This document shows, in pieces, positions 47,519 to 59,500 of a DNA stretch of 64,000 bases. The position numbers and the translations under genes were made by a program. The stretch's first letter is position 1, and each line of letters begins with the position of its first letter. Under the pieces are notes generated by a model. That model did not search any database, was not told the DNA's origin, and saw only the letters and a list, made by a program, of their open reading frames with translations. Source of the stretch: Bacillus subtilis subsp. subtilis (lineage in GTDB: Bacteria; Pseudomonadota; Gammaproteobacteria; Xanthomonadales; Xanthomonadaceae); NCBI GenBank assembly GCA_021733645.1, contig JAHREJ010000016.1, positions 1 through 64,000 of the forward strand. The letters run 5' to 3'.

Positions 47519-48478
47519 TCAGCCTCCGCCACGCTGGCGCACGCTGCGCCACATCCGGGCCAGCAGGCCGCCGCCGTCGCCTGCCCCGCCCATGAAACGG
47601 CTGCCGCCTGCCGGCGCCTCCAGCGCGGCGTACCCGCACAGATACGCCGGGTGCACGAAGGCGCGCACGGCTTCGCGCGGGATCTCCAGCAGCGATGCAC
47701 ATTCGTCCACGCTGCTGGCGCGCTTGAGCAGCAGCGAGCACAAACGGAAGCTGTCGTGCTGGTGGCCAAGCACGCGGAAGTCCGGCCAACGCAGCAGGCG
47801 CACCCGGGCGTGCTGCTGCAGGCGTGCATCCAGGTCGTGCCAATGTGGTGGATGCTGGCCCCACTGCCACAGCAGGGGGCGCAGCGGCTGCCGCGGCAGG
47901 TCACCGGCCAGCTGCTGGTAGCGCTTGGCCGCGATGCCGTGCAGGGCCAGGCGTTCAAACTGGTCAGACAGGCCCTGGGCCAGCTCGGCGGTAGCGCTGC
48001 TGTCGGGCACCACCGTCTGGTCCTGCTCGAAATCCACCAGCAGCACCGGCAGCCCATCCAGTGCGATCACCGCGTGGCCGTGGCGCGACTGCAGGCTTTC
48101 GCGCAACGCGCGGGTAATGGCCTTGGCACCGCGTGCCGCACAGGGTTCGTCGATGGGCGCCGCTGGCGGCGCGGTCGGCATCTGCCGCAGGGCATGCTCG
48201 ATGGCATGGTCGTCCAGCACGGCATGTTCGTCGCCCTGACCATGACGCAGGTGACCATGCTGGTCTTCAATCCAGAACTGGATCTTTGGCCGTTCGCGCA
48301 CCATCCGCAGGGCCGCGTTGCGCAACGCGGGCGTGTCCTTGATCACCAGCAGATCGCAATCATCCAGATCGCGGCAACTGCGCACGTTGTCGGCCGGCAA
48401 CGCGGCCGCCGCACGCAGGCGCTGCAGCAAGGCGTGCTCCCCCTGGATATCCGATCCCACCACCAGCACCCTGGCCAT
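47519..48478 (-). CDS. Unknown protein, first gene of the GTPase/roadblock operon
   Basis: A 319-residue soluble protein with no signal peptide. The N-terminal 120 residues have a Rossmann-like rhythm (MARVLVVGSDIQGEHALLQRLR ... DDCDLLVIKD), reminiscent of a receiver fold but without a convincing active site. The C-terminal part (FRVLGHQHDSFRLCSLLLKRASSVDECASLLEIPREAVRAFVHPAYLCGY) looks like a winged-helix-like module found in polarity regulators, which is inference. The Pro/Ala-rich tail is probably disordered. It may be the signal-input or effector subunit for the GTPase. Confidence 0.75.
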   Translation of the reverse strand: MARVLVVGSDIQGEHALLQRLRAAAALPADNVRSCRDLDDCDLLVIKDTPALRNAALRMVRERPKIQFWIEDQHGHLRHGQGDEHAVLDDHAIEHALRQMPTAPPAAPIDEPCAARGAKAITRALRESLQSRHGHAVIALDGLPVLLVDFEQDQTVVPDSSATAELAQGLSDQFERLALHGIAAKRYQQLAGDLPRQPLRPLLWQWGQHPPHWHDLDARLQQHARVRLLRWPDFRVLGHQHDSFRLCSLLLKRASSVDECASLLEIPREAVRAFVHPAYLCGYAALEAPAGGSRFMGGAGDGGGLLARMWRSVRQRGGG

Positions 48479-48806
48479 CGCCTTCCCCTGCGCTGTGAGA
48501 GTTCACACTTACTGCAGAAAAGATCGTCGATAGGCTATGCCATCACTATCGGGGCTTAAGTGATGCATCGCACAGATTGAACTGACGTTACCGCGCATGA
48601 CGGCGCCTTCAAGACGCTGCCACGCCAAGGCAAGTTCCGTACCAATGATGTTGACGCGACCTTCACCGGCTGCCGGGCCGCCGCCGATGGAGATCACGGT
48701 TTTCCGTGATCACGCCGCGGCAGCGCCCCCATGCTGGTTGTTTCTCCGGCTGTGGCGTTGAGGCAACTGCCCATCGGACAGCGCTGCACCGCGGGGGTTT
48801 GCCCAA
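48479..48806. other. Promoter region of the GTPase operon
   Basis: About 330 bp between the GTPase operon and the icd terminator. It should hold the operon promoter. GATCACGG-TTTT-CCGTGATC (48692-48711) is the only strong palindrome. A 62-codon minus-strand frame at 48509-48697 has no support. Confidence 0.55.
48692..48711. repeat. 8-bp perfect hairpin upstream of the GTPase operon
   Basis: GATCACGG (48692-48699) and CCGTGATC (48704-48711) flank a TTTT loop. It could be a weak terminator for icd read-through or an operator for the GTPase operon. Confidence 0.5.
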
Positions 48807-48832
48807 CAAAAAACCCGCGCCGGAGCGCGGGT
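48807..48832 (-). terminator. Rho-independent terminator of icd
   Basis: On the minus strand ACCCGCGC-TCCG-GCGCGGGT is followed by TTTTTT. The stem is 48813-48820 / 48825-48832 with the T-run complement at 48807-48812. It lies 35 bp after the icd stop. Confidence 0.92.
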
Positions 48833-48867
48833 CTTCTGTCGATCAACGCGTGTGCGGCAGCGATCTG

Positions 48868-51174
<2,307 letters not shown>

Positions 51175-51330
51175 TTAAGCCCCCCGGAGCAAAGCCGGGC
51201 CATACGCGAACGTATTGGAACGCTGTGGTGCGTGGCCGTTTCGTATCACCTGAAACCGGCGTGCAAAAAGGATTCTTTTTCCCTCTGCGTGGCAGGGACG
51301 CAGCGCGCTCTGGCGCTTTCCGGGCGCGGC

Positions 51331-51518
51331 GCGCCTGGCACGAGCGTCCGGGCCCCGTCGCGGCCGGCACGCCCCTCGGCAAATGTCCCCCGGCCGCTGC
51401 CTTCGGCGACGTCCTCCTTCACCCAGGCACGCGCCTGGCACGAGCGTCCGGGCCCCGTAGCGGCCGGCACGCCCCTCGGCAAATGTCCCCCGGCCGCCGC
51501 CTTCGGCGACGTCCTCCT
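51331..51518. repeat. Direct repeat, 88 bp unit at 100-bp period
   Basis: Positions 51331-51418 recur at 51431-51518 with about two differences (GTCG/GTAG and GCTGC/GCCGC). Both copies start GCGCCTGGCACGAGCGTCC and end in CGACGTCCTCCT. Being between genes and not in frame with any protein, they look like a tandem duplication of an intergenic element. Confidence 0.88.
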
Positions 51519-51568
51519 CCTTTACTTTGCCCAGGGGCGTGCCGGCCGCTACGGGGCCCGGACGCTCG
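51441..51568. repeat. 35-bp perfect inverted repeat
   Basis: The 35 bases at 51441-51475, inside the second direct repeat, return exactly in inverse orientation at 51534-51568, with 58 bases between. It would form a very stable stem on either strand. Because the arm also lies in the first direct repeat (51341-51375), two alternative hairpins are possible. Confidence 0.88.
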
Positions 51569-51608
51569 CCCTAGACCGACGCTCTCCGCCATTGGCAAAA
51601 AGCCCCAT

Positions 51609-51636
51609 AAAAAAGACGCAGCCTCGCGGCTGCGTC
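51609..51636 (-). terminator. Rho-independent terminator of the lipoprotein gene
   Basis: On the minus strand GACGCAGCC, GCGA loop, GGCTGCGTC, then TTTTTT. The stem is 51615-51623 / 51628-51636, 40 bp after the lipoprotein stop. Confidence 0.9.
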
Positions 51637-51675
51637 CATCGTGAGCCTGTTGCCGGGAGAGAGTCGGCTGGCGGC

Positions 51676-52179
51676 TTACTTGACCTCAAACTCTTGCGGC
51701 GTTCCTGCCGCCTTACCATCTACCGTGACTTCCGCGCGGTACTTGCCCGCCGGCCAGCCCTTGGCATTCTTGAAGGTGACGTTGGTGGTGTCGGCACCGG
51801 TGGTGGTGAAGGCCTGGTTCTGCTCGCCCGCCACCTGCCCATCCTGGAAGGTCAGCTTGGCGCCAATATTGGCGTTGCTGGCCGCCCCGTCGGTGCGCAC
51901 CGAGACGATGATGTCGTCCTTGGGAGCGAACAACGCGATCGTGGCCACGCTCTTGTCGGCCGCCGCGGTCTTGCCCACCGTCACGCTGGCCACGCTCACC
52001 CCGGCGGCAGCCGCCATCGGCTCAGGTGCCGCAGGTGTCATCGGCGCAGGCTCGGCCGGGGTCATGGCCGCCGGCTGGGCGTTGTTGTCGGCCGTTTCTT
52101 CTTTCTTCTTGCAGCCAGCCAACGCCACGGTGGCCAGCAGGGCAGCGAGTACGGCAGTACTGATGGACGTCTTCTTCAT
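51676..52179 (-). CDS. Putative lipoprotein with Ala/Pro/Met-rich linker
   Basis: A 167-residue protein with signal sequence MKKTSISTAVLAALLATVALAGC and a lysine run after the lipidated Cys. A short AP/MT-rich linker (AQPAAMTPAEPAPMTPAAPEPM) leads to an immunoglobulin-like beta domain of about 105 residues (VASVTVGKTA ... PAGKYRAEVTVDGK ... TPQEFEVK). The C-terminal part looks like a structural carbohydrate- or protein-binding fold, but no family is certain. The ribosome site GGAGGA is strong. It is followed by a terminator and preceded by the LysM gene. Confidence 0.82.
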   Translation of the reverse strand: MKKTSISTAVLAALLATVALAGCKKKEETADNNAQPAAMTPAEPAPMTPAAPEPMAAAAGVSVASVTVGKTAAADKSVATIALFAPKDDIIVSVRTDGAASNANIGAKLTFQDGQVAGEQNQAFTTTGADTTNVTFKNAKGWPAGKYRAEVTVDGKAAGTPQEFEVK

Positions 52180-52222
52180 GGAATTCCTCCCTGGGAATCA
52201 GTGGACTACAAGCAAGGGTGAC

Positions 52223-52516
52223 TCAGGCTTTGGGCGGCAACTTGAGGGTCTGGCCCGGGAAGATCTTGTCCGGGTCCTCCAGCACGTCGCGGTTGGCCTC
52301 GAAGATCTTCTTCCAGGCGTTGGCGTCGCCCAGTTCCTGCTTGGCGATCTTCGACAGCGAGTCGCCCTTCTGTACGGTGTAGGTGCCCCCTACCTTTTCG
52401 GCAGTGCTGTCCACCGAAGCGGTAACGCCGGAGAAATCAGCCTTTTCCACCTTCTGCGCCGTACTGTCCACGCTGGAGGTGACACCGGAGAAATCGGCCT
52501 TCTTATCGGTACTCAT
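52223..52516 (-). CDS. Small LysM protein with duplicated N-terminal segment
   Basis: A 97-residue protein. A 19-residue unit, KADFSGVTSSVDSTAQKVE, is repeated immediately as KADFSGVTASVDSTAEKV (residues about 6-24 and 25-42), then a C-terminal LysM domain GGTYTVQKGDSLSKIAKQELGDANAWKKIFEANRDVLEDPDKIFPGQTLKLP. LysM binds peptidoglycan; such YgaU/BON-LysM-like proteins act at the cell wall, often without a signal peptide. GGGAG is 7 bases before ATG 52516. It is in the same direction as the lipoprotein gene and may be cotranscribed. Confidence 0.88.
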   Translation of the reverse strand: MSTDKKADFSGVTSSVDSTAQKVEKADFSGVTASVDSTAEKVGGTYTVQKGDSLSKIAKQELGDANAWKKIFEANRDVLEDPDKIFPGQTLKLPPKA

Positions 52517-52630
52517 CCACACACTCCCGTCTTCATTGACGACATGGGAGGCACGGTGTCACAGCCCTTGTTAATAGGGCATGGCGTGGATGTGAAGACG
52601 TGCGGAACGCGACGTTGGCAGGCGCCAACC

Positions 52631-52661
52631 GGGTTGAGCCACGCCAGGCGTGGCTCAACCC
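52631..52661. repeat. GTAG-like REP palindrome after queF
   Basis: GGGTTGAGCCACGC (52631-52644), CAG loop, GCGTGGCTCAACCC (52648-52661): a 14-bp perfect stem directly after queF. It probably belongs to the same short-palindrome family as the others in this window. Confidence 0.7.
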
Positions 52662-52682
52662 GCCAGCAGCGCCAGCCCGGCG

Positions 52683-53501
52683 CTACTGGCGCAGGTCGCG
52701 CACGGTGCGGGCCGGCAGGTCGATACCCGGGGTGGCCCGCCACGGGTTGATGTCCAGGCCACCGCGACGGGTGTAACGCGCTTCCACTTCCAGCCACGCC
52801 GGTGCGCAGCGGGCGGTGATCTCGCTGAAGATCCGCTCCACGCACTGTTCGTGGAACTCGGCATGCTCGCGGTAGCTGACCAGATACTTCAGCAACCCCT
52901 CACGATCGATCTGCGGCCCGTGGTAACGGATGCTGACGCTGGCCCAGTCCGGCTGGCCGGTCACCGGGCAGTTGGACTTGAGCAGGGCCGAGCTCAACGT
53001 CTCGGTCACCCGATGGTCCGCATCGGCCGACAGGAATTCCGGCGCCGGCGGTCCATACCGCTCGATCGCCACCTCCAGCCCGTCCAGCGACTGGCCCTCG
53101 GCCTCTTCCACCAGCACCGGCACCCCGAAGCGCACCGTGACCACCGCCCCGGCGCAGGCGGAGAGGTCGGCGGTGATGCGCAGGCGGGCCGCTTCGTCAT
53201 CATCGAAGCGGGTGCTGTTGAGCGAATTGAGGTACAGCTTGAACGACTTGGATTCGATCAGGTTCGGCGAGGTGCACGGCACGCTGACGGTGGCCACCGC
53301 GACCCGCGGCTTGCCACGCCGGTCCAGCCAGCTCAGTTCGTAGGCCTGCCAGCGGTCATGCCCGACGAACGGCAGCGCGGCCTCGTCCAGGCCGATTTCT
53401 TCACGCGCTCCGCGGCGGGGAATGGGAAACAGCAGCGCGGGATCGTACTGCGACGGGTAAGCAACCTCGCGACCGAGGCTGGAGTCCTGGGGGGTATTCA
53501 T
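52683..53501 (-). CDS. queF: NADPH-dependent 7-cyano-7-deazaguanine reductase
   Basis: A 272-residue long-form QueF, which reduces preQ0 to preQ1 in queuosine synthesis. The NADPH-binding motif [11 protein letters not shown] and the catalytic [13 protein letters not shown] (Cys-Pro-x-T-G-Q) block are both present, as is HEQCVERIF with the Glu-His-x6-(C/E) region. The N-terminal half is the catalytically dead T-fold of the unimodular long type. It is divergent in position from no queuosine gene; neighbours are unrelated. Confidence 0.96.
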   Translation of the reverse strand: MNTPQDSSLGREVAYPSQYDPALLFPIPRRGAREEIGLDEAALPFVGHDRWQAYELSWLDRRGKPRVAVATVSVPCTSPNLIESKSFKLYLNSLNSTRFDDDEAARLRITADLSACAGAVVTVRFGVPVLVEEAEGQSLDGLEVAIERYGPPAPEFLSADADHRVTETLSSALLKSNCPVTGQPDWASVSIRYHGPQIDREGLLKYLVSYREHAEFHEQCVERIFSEITARCAPAWLEVEARYTRRGGLDINPWRATPGIDLPARTVRDLRQ

Positions 53502-53636
53502 GGGGCCATTTTACGCCGGTGGGCGAGCGGCGTCCGGCAACGCCGGCACGATGCTGCGTGCCGGCATTCATCGCCGCCATCACCGCCCCGCGGTCCGGGC
53601 GGCCGGAGCGCGGTTGCGGTTGCCGCAGCTCCCGTC

Positions 53637-54968
53637 TCAGCCTGCGGCAGGTGCGGCCTTGGCCGTCCCGTTGAGGTAATCCAGGCTCACCTGCAACAGT
53701 GCGCGCAGCCCCACGTCCAGCGCCGACTCGTCCAGCAGGAACTTGGGCGAATGGTTGGCCGGCGCCGTCGCCGGGTCGATCCCCTTGCCGGTGGCGCCCA
53801 CGAAGAAGAACAGCCCCGGCACCTCCTTGGCGTACAGCGAAAAGTCCTCCGCGCCCATCTGCAGCGGTGGCTCGTACACGTTGGCCTGGCCCACCACCGC
53901 CTGCAGGCTGGGCAGCATCCGGGCCGTCAGCGCAGGATCATTGACCGTGGCCGGGTTGCCTTCGGACTCATAGATGTCCGTTACCGCCTTGGCCCCGTGC
54001 GCCGCCGCCGTATGCTCGGCCACGTTGCGCAGGTCGGCGAAAATCTGCTGCCGCATCCCCTCATCGAAGGTACGGATGGTGCCCACCATCTCCACTTCGT
54101 CGGGAATGATGTTGTAGCGGATGCCGCCCTTGATCGCCCCGAAGGTCAGCACCGCTGGCTGCTTGGACAGGTTGGCCCGCCGGCTCACGATCGTCTGCGC
54201 CGTCCCCACCAGGTCGGCCGTCGCCACGATCGGGTCCACCCCGTTCCAGGGTGCCGACCCGTGGGTCTGGCGCCCGATCACCTTGATTCCGAAGCGGTCC
54301 GAGGCGGCCATCAACGGACCGCCGCGCACCGCGATCTGCCCGGCCTGCACGCTGGAGAACACATGCAGCCCGAACACCGCTTCCGGCTTGAAGTCCGCAA
54401 ACAACCCCTCCTTGAGCATCAACGCCGCGCCACCCTCTTCCGGCGGCGGTGCCCCTTCTTCGGAGGGCTGGAAGATCAGCATCACCTCGCCAGGCAGGCT
54501 GGCCTGCATCTTCACCAGGGCATCGGCCACCCCCAGCAGCGTGGCCGTATGCGCATCATGGCCACAGGCATGCATCACCCCGACCGGCTCGCCGCGATAG
54601 GTGCTGGTGGCCTTGGACGCGAACGGCAGCCCGGTCTGCTCGGTCACCGGCAAGGCGTCCATGTCCGCGCGCAGCGCGATCCGCGGTCCCGGCTTGCCGC
54701 CCTTGATGATCGCCACCACGCCGTGGTGGGCCATTCCGGTCCTGGGCTTGAGCCCCATCGCGCGCAGCTGCTCGGCCACCTTGGCGGCGGTGCGTTCCTC
54801 GCGGTTGGACAGCTCCGGGTGCTGGTGGAAATCGCGGCGCCAGTCGATCACCTTGGCCTTCAGGCGGGTGGCCGCGGCGGTCACTTCCGGGCGTTCGGCA
54901 GGGGCGGCCACGGCCAGCGCAGGGCAGGCAAGCAGCAGGGCGGACAGCAGCAGCGACAGACGGGGCAT
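53637..54968 (-). CDS. Secreted M20 family metal-dependent amidohydrolase
   Basis: A 443-residue peptidase M20/aminoacylase-like protein with a signal peptide (cleavage near AVAA). Characteristic blocks are WRRDFHQHPELSNREERTA, ALRADMDALPV, VMHACGHDAHTATLLG (metal His and Asp), FQPSEEG (catalytic Glu-Glu), QTHGSAPWNGVDPI dimerisation region and MGAEDFSLY with the last metal ligand. Family members hydrolyse N-acyl amino acids or hippurate. ATG 54968 gives a proper signal peptide; the longer upstream frame is discarded. It is divergent from the RND operon. Confidence 0.92.
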   Translation of the reverse strand: MPRLSLLLSALLLACPALAVAAPAERPEVTAAATRLKAKVIDWRRDFHQHPELSNREERTAAKVAEQLRAMGLKPRTGMAHHGVVAIIKGGKPGPRIALRADMDALPVTEQTGLPFASKATSTYRGEPVGVMHACGHDAHTATLLGVADALVKMQASLPGEVMLIFQPSEEGAPPPEEGGAALMLKEGLFADFKPEAVFGLHVFSSVQAGQIAVRGGPLMAASDRFGIKVIGRQTHGSAPWNGVDPIVATADLVGTAQTIVSRRANLSKQPAVLTFGAIKGGIRYNIIPDEVEMVGTIRTFDEGMRQQIFADLRNVAEHTAAAHGAKAVTDIYESEGNPATVNDPALTARMLPSLQAVVGQANVYEPPLQMGAEDFSLYAKEVPGLFFFVGATGKGIDPATAPANHSPKFLLDESALDVGLRALLQVSLDYLNGTAKAAPAAG

Positions 54969-55194
54969 TGCACATCTCCACAGGCGAACGGGGCGGTCGA
55001 ACCTGAATGTAGGGCATCGGCGCACTTGCTGCTGTAACTTTCTGCCCCCGCAGGCGTTCATCGATGGAACCTGGCCGGTCACATCCGGTCTGATCGCCCG
55101 TCCCATCCGTCATGCATGAAAGCTCCCGGGCGACGGGTATGCTTTGCACCAGCCAATCGGGCCCTGCCCTCCGCCAGCCTCAGGAGTTAGTTGA

Positions 55195-56442
55195 ATGTCG
55201 CGTTTCTGGAAGATCGTGCTGCTGGTGGTCGCAGTGCTGGTGGTGGGCTTCATCGGTCTGCGCATGCTCGGCGGCGGCAAGCCCAAGGGCGATGCGGCGG
55301 CGACGTCGGCGGCGGCCGGCAAGGACGGACAGGACCGCAACGCCGGCCCGGTCCCGGTCACCGTGGTGGAGGCCGCCCGCCAGGACGTGCCGGTCTATGC
55401 CAGCGCACTGGGCACCGTCGCGGCGATGAACACCGTCACCGTCAGCCCGCAGGTGGGCGGACAGTTGATCAGCATCAACTTCAAGGAAGGCCAGGAAGTC
55501 AAAAAGGGCGACCTGCTGGCGCAGATCGACCCGCGCACCCTGCAGGCCAGCTATGACGAAGCCGCCGCGGCCAAACGCCAGAACCAGGCCCAGCTGGCCA
55601 CCGCGCGCTCCAACTACCAGCGCTCCAATTCGCCCGAGTACCGCCAGTACGTGGCCAAGACCGACCTGGACACCCAGCGCAACCAGGTGGCCCAGTTCGA
55701 AAGCGCGGTCGCGGCCAATGAGGCCAGCATGCGCGCCGCCCAGGTGCAGCTGCAGTACACCCGCGTCACCGCCCCGATCTCGGGCATCGCCGGCATCCGC
55801 GCGGTGGACGCCGGCAATATCGTCAGCGCCGGCACCGCATTGGTCACCCTGACCCAGATCCACCCCATCCACGTGGTCTTCAACCTGCCCGAGCGCCAGC
55901 TGCCGGAGGTACGCAAGGCCCAGCAGGCCGGGCCGGTGACCATCGCCGCACTGGACCGCAACGATTCGCACGTGCTCACCGACGGCGGCACGCTGGATGT
56001 GGTGGACAACCAGATCAGCAGCGACAGCGGCACCTTCCGCGCCCGCGCCCTGTTCGACAATGCCGACAACAGCCTGTGGCCGGGCCAGTTCGTCAACGTG
56101 CGCATGCAGCTGCGCATGATCGCCGGCGGCGTGGTGATCCCCACACAGGCGGTGATGCGCGGCCCCGATGGCGAGTACGTGTATGTGGTCAAGCCCGACA
56201 GCACCGTGGTCATGCAGACCGTGAAGAGCGGCGTGGAAGTGGGCGACAGCAACGTGCAGATCACCGACGGGCTGAAGGGCGGCGAGCGCGTGGTCAGCGA
56301 AGGCCAGTTCCGGCTCAAGCCCGGCGCCAAGGTCACCGCGCTGAAGCCCGGCGAAACCCCCGCACCGCCGACCGACGCCGAACTCAAGGCTGCCGCGCAG
56401 CAGCAGGGCGGCGGAAGCCGCCGCGGTGGCGGCCCGCGCTGA
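55195..56442 (+). CDS. mdtA: RND efflux periplasmic adaptor (MdtA/SmeI-like)
   Basis: A 415-residue membrane fusion protein anchored by an N-terminal helix (KIVLLVVAVLVVGFIGLRML). A barrel-sandwich/lipoyl hybrid region (PVTVVEAARQDVPVYASALGTVAAMNTVTVSPQVGGQLISINFKEGQEVKKGDLLAQIDPR), a coiled-coil hairpin and a beta-barrel domain (VAPISGIAGIRAVDAGNIV in the V-T-A-P-I form) are in order. The C-terminal tail is GGGSRRGGG. CAGGAG lies before ATG 55195. It bridges the two RND pumps downstream and an outer-membrane TolC-like channel that is not in the window. Confidence 0.93.
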   Translation: MSRFWKIVLLVVAVLVVGFIGLRMLGGGKPKGDAAATSAAAGKDGQDRNAGPVPVTVVEAARQDVPVYASALGTVAAMNTVTVSPQVGGQLISINFKEGQEVKKGDLLAQIDPRTLQASYDEAAAAKRQNQAQLATARSNYQRSNSPEYRQYVAKTDLDTQRNQVAQFESAVAANEASMRAAQVQLQYTRVTAPISGIAGIRAVDAGNIVSAGTALVTLTQIHPIHVVFNLPERQLPEVRKAQQAGPVTIAALDRNDSHVLTDGGTLDVVDNQISSDSGTFRARALFDNADNSLWPGQFVNVRMQLRMIAGGVVIPTQAVMRGPDGEYVYVVKPDSTVVMQTVKSGVEVGDSNVQITDGLKGGERVVSEGQFRLKPGAKVTALKPGETPAPPTDAELKAAAQQQGGGSRRGGGPR

Positions 56443-56530
56443 GCGCAGCTGCCTGATGTTCCCGACGCCGGCCACTTGGCCGGCGTCTGCCCGCTTCAAC
56501 GCCGCATGACGTAACCGCAAGGATCTGCCC

Positions 56531-59500
56531 GTGGGCTTTTCGACGATCTTCATCCGCCGCCCGATCGCCACCTCGCTGCTGATGGCGGGCCTGCTGCTGC
56601 TCGGCATCCTCGGCTACCGCCAGTTGCCGGTGTCGGCGCTGCCGGAGATCGACGCGCCCAGCCTGGTGGTGACCACCCAGTACCCCGGTGCCAACGCCAC
56701 CACCATGGCCTCGCTGGTGACCACGCCACTGGAGCGCCAGTTCGGGCAGATTTCCGGGCTGGAGATCATGACCTCCGATTCGTCGGCCGGCCTGTCCACG
56801 ATCATCCTGCAGTTCTCGATGGACCGCGATATCGACATCGCCGCCCAGGACGTACAGGCCGCGATCCGCCAGGCCACCCTGCCATCCTCGCTGCCCTACC
56901 AGCCGGTCTACAACCGGGTGAACCCGGCCGATGCGGCCATCGTCACCCTCAAGCTCACCTCCGACACGCGCCCGCTGCGCGAGGTCAACAACTACGCAGA
57001 TTCCATCCTGGCCCAGCGCCTGTCGCAGGTGCAGGGCGTCGGCCTGGTCTCCATCGCCGGCAACGTGCGCCCGGCCGTGCGCATCCAGGTCAACCCGGCG
57101 CAGCTGTCCAACATGGGCCTGACCCTGGAAGAACTGCGCAGCGCGCTGACCCAGGCCAACGTCAATGCGCCCAAGGGCTCGCTCAACGGCAAGACCCAGT
57201 CCTACAGCATCGGCACCAACGACCAGCTGACCAGCGCCGCCGAGTACCGCGACACCATCATCAGCTACAAGAACGGGCGCCCGGTGCGCTTGTCCGACGT
57301 CGCCAACGTGATCGACGGGGTCGAGAACGACCAGCTGGCCGCCTGGGCCGATGGCAAACCGGCGGTGCTGCTGGAAGTTCGCCGCCAGCCCGGCGCCAAC
57401 ATCGTGCAGACCGTCGAACGCATCCGCACGCTGCTGCCGCAGCTGCAGAGCGTCCTGCCGGCCGACGTGCACCTGGAGATCTTCTCCGACCGCACCGAAA
57501 CCATCCGTGCCTCGGTGCATGAAGTGCAGCTCACCCTGATCCTGACCATCGGCCTGGTGGTGGCGGTGATCTTCGTGTTCCTGCGCCGTCTGTGGGCCAC
57601 CATCATTCCCTCGGTGGCGGTGCCGCTGTCGCTGGCCGGCACCTTCGGGGTGATGGCCTTTGCCGGCATGTCGCTGGACAACCTTTCGCTGATGGCGCTG
57701 GTGGTGGCCACCGGGTTCGTGGTCGACGATGCGATCGTGATGATCGAGAACATCGTGCGCTATATCGAACAGGGCAAGAGTGGCCCGGAAGCGGCCGAGA
57801 TCGGCGCGCGCCAGATCGGCTTCACCGTGCTGTCGCTGACCATCTCGCTGGTGGCGGTGTTCCTGCCACTGTTGCTGATGCCCGGGGTCACCGGCCGGTT
57901 GTTCCACGAGTTCGCCTGGGTCCTGAGCATCGCAGTGACGCTGTCGATGCTGATCTCGCTGACGCTCACCCCGATGATGTGCGCCTACCTGCTCAAGCCC
58001 GATGCACTGCCCGAGGGCGAAGACGCGCACGAACGGGCCGCTGCGGCCGGCAAGGAAAACCTGTGGACGCGCACCGTGGGGGCCTACGAGCGCAGCCTGG
58101 ACTGGGTGCTGGACCACCAGCGCATGACCCTGGCGGTGGCCGCCGGCGCGCTGGTGCTCACCGTGGTGCTGTACATCGTGATCCCCAAGGGCCTGCTGCC
58201 CGAACAGGACACCGGGCTGATCACCGGCGTGGTCCAGGCCGACCAGAACATCGCCTTCCCGCAGATGGAACAGCGCACCAAGGCAGTGGCCGAAGCGCTG
58301 CGCAAGGACCCGGCGGTAACCGGCGTATCGGCGTTCATCGGCGCGGGCAGCATGAACCCCACGCTCAACCAGGGCCAGCTGTCGATCGTGCTGAAAGAGC
58401 GCGGCGACCGCGACGGCCTGGACCAGATCCTGCCGCGCCTGCAGCAGGCGGTGGCCGGCATTCCCGGCGTGGCGCTGTACCTCAAGCCGGTGCAGGACGT
58501 CACCCTGGACACCCGCGTGGCCGCCACCGAATACCAGTATTCGCTGTCGGACGTGGACAGCGCGCAGGTCGCACTGCAGGCTACCCGCCTGACCGAGGCG
58601 CTGCGTCAGCGCCCGGAGCTGGCCGACGTGGACAACAACCTGTCCAACCAGGGCCGGGCGCTGGAGCTGACCATCGACCGCGACAAGGCCAGCGTGCTGG
58701 GCGTGCCGATGCAGACCATCGACGACACCCTGTACGACGCCTTCGGCCAGCGTCAGATCTCCACCATCTTCACCGAGCTCAACCAGTACCGCGTGGTGCT
58801 GGAAGTGGCACCGGAATTCCGTACCAGCACCGCCCTGATGAACCAGCTGGCGGTGGCCTCCAATGGCGCCGGCGCGCTGACCGGCAGCAACGCCACCAAC
58901 TTCGGCCAGGTCACCTCGTCCAACTCCTCCACCGCCACCGGCATCGGCGCACAGAACACCGGCATTCCGGTGGGTGCGGGCAACATCATCCCGCTGGCCG
59001 CGCTGGCCGAAGGCCGGATCACCAGCACCCCGCTGGTGGTCAGCCACCAGCAGCAGCTGCCGGCGGTGACGGTATCGTTCAACATCGCGCCGGGCTATTC
59101 GCTGTCCGATGCGGTCAAGGCGATCGAAGACACCAAGGACAGCCTGGACATGCCCAGCCAGGTGCATGCGCAGTTCATCGGCAAGGCCGCCGAGTTCACC
59201 GGCAGCCAGACCGATGTGATCTGGCTGCTGCTGGCCTCGCTTGTGCTGATCTACATCGTGCTGGGCGTGCTGTACGAAAGCTACATCCACCCCTTCACCA
59301 TCATCTCCACCCTGCCCCCGGCTGGCGTCGGCGCGCTGTTGGCGCTGATGGTATGCGGGCTGCCGCTGTCGGTGGACGGCATCGTCGGCATCGTGCTGCT
59401 GATCGGCATCGTCAAGAAGAACGGCATCATGATGGTCGACTTCGCCATCGAGGCACGCCGCACCGGCGCCAACGCGCACGATGCGATTCGCCGCGCCTGC

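Noticed and set aside
48509..48697. 62-codon minus-strand frame upstream of the GTPase operon
   Set aside because: No ribosome site, no hydrophobic or domain signal, and it overlaps the expected promoter region.
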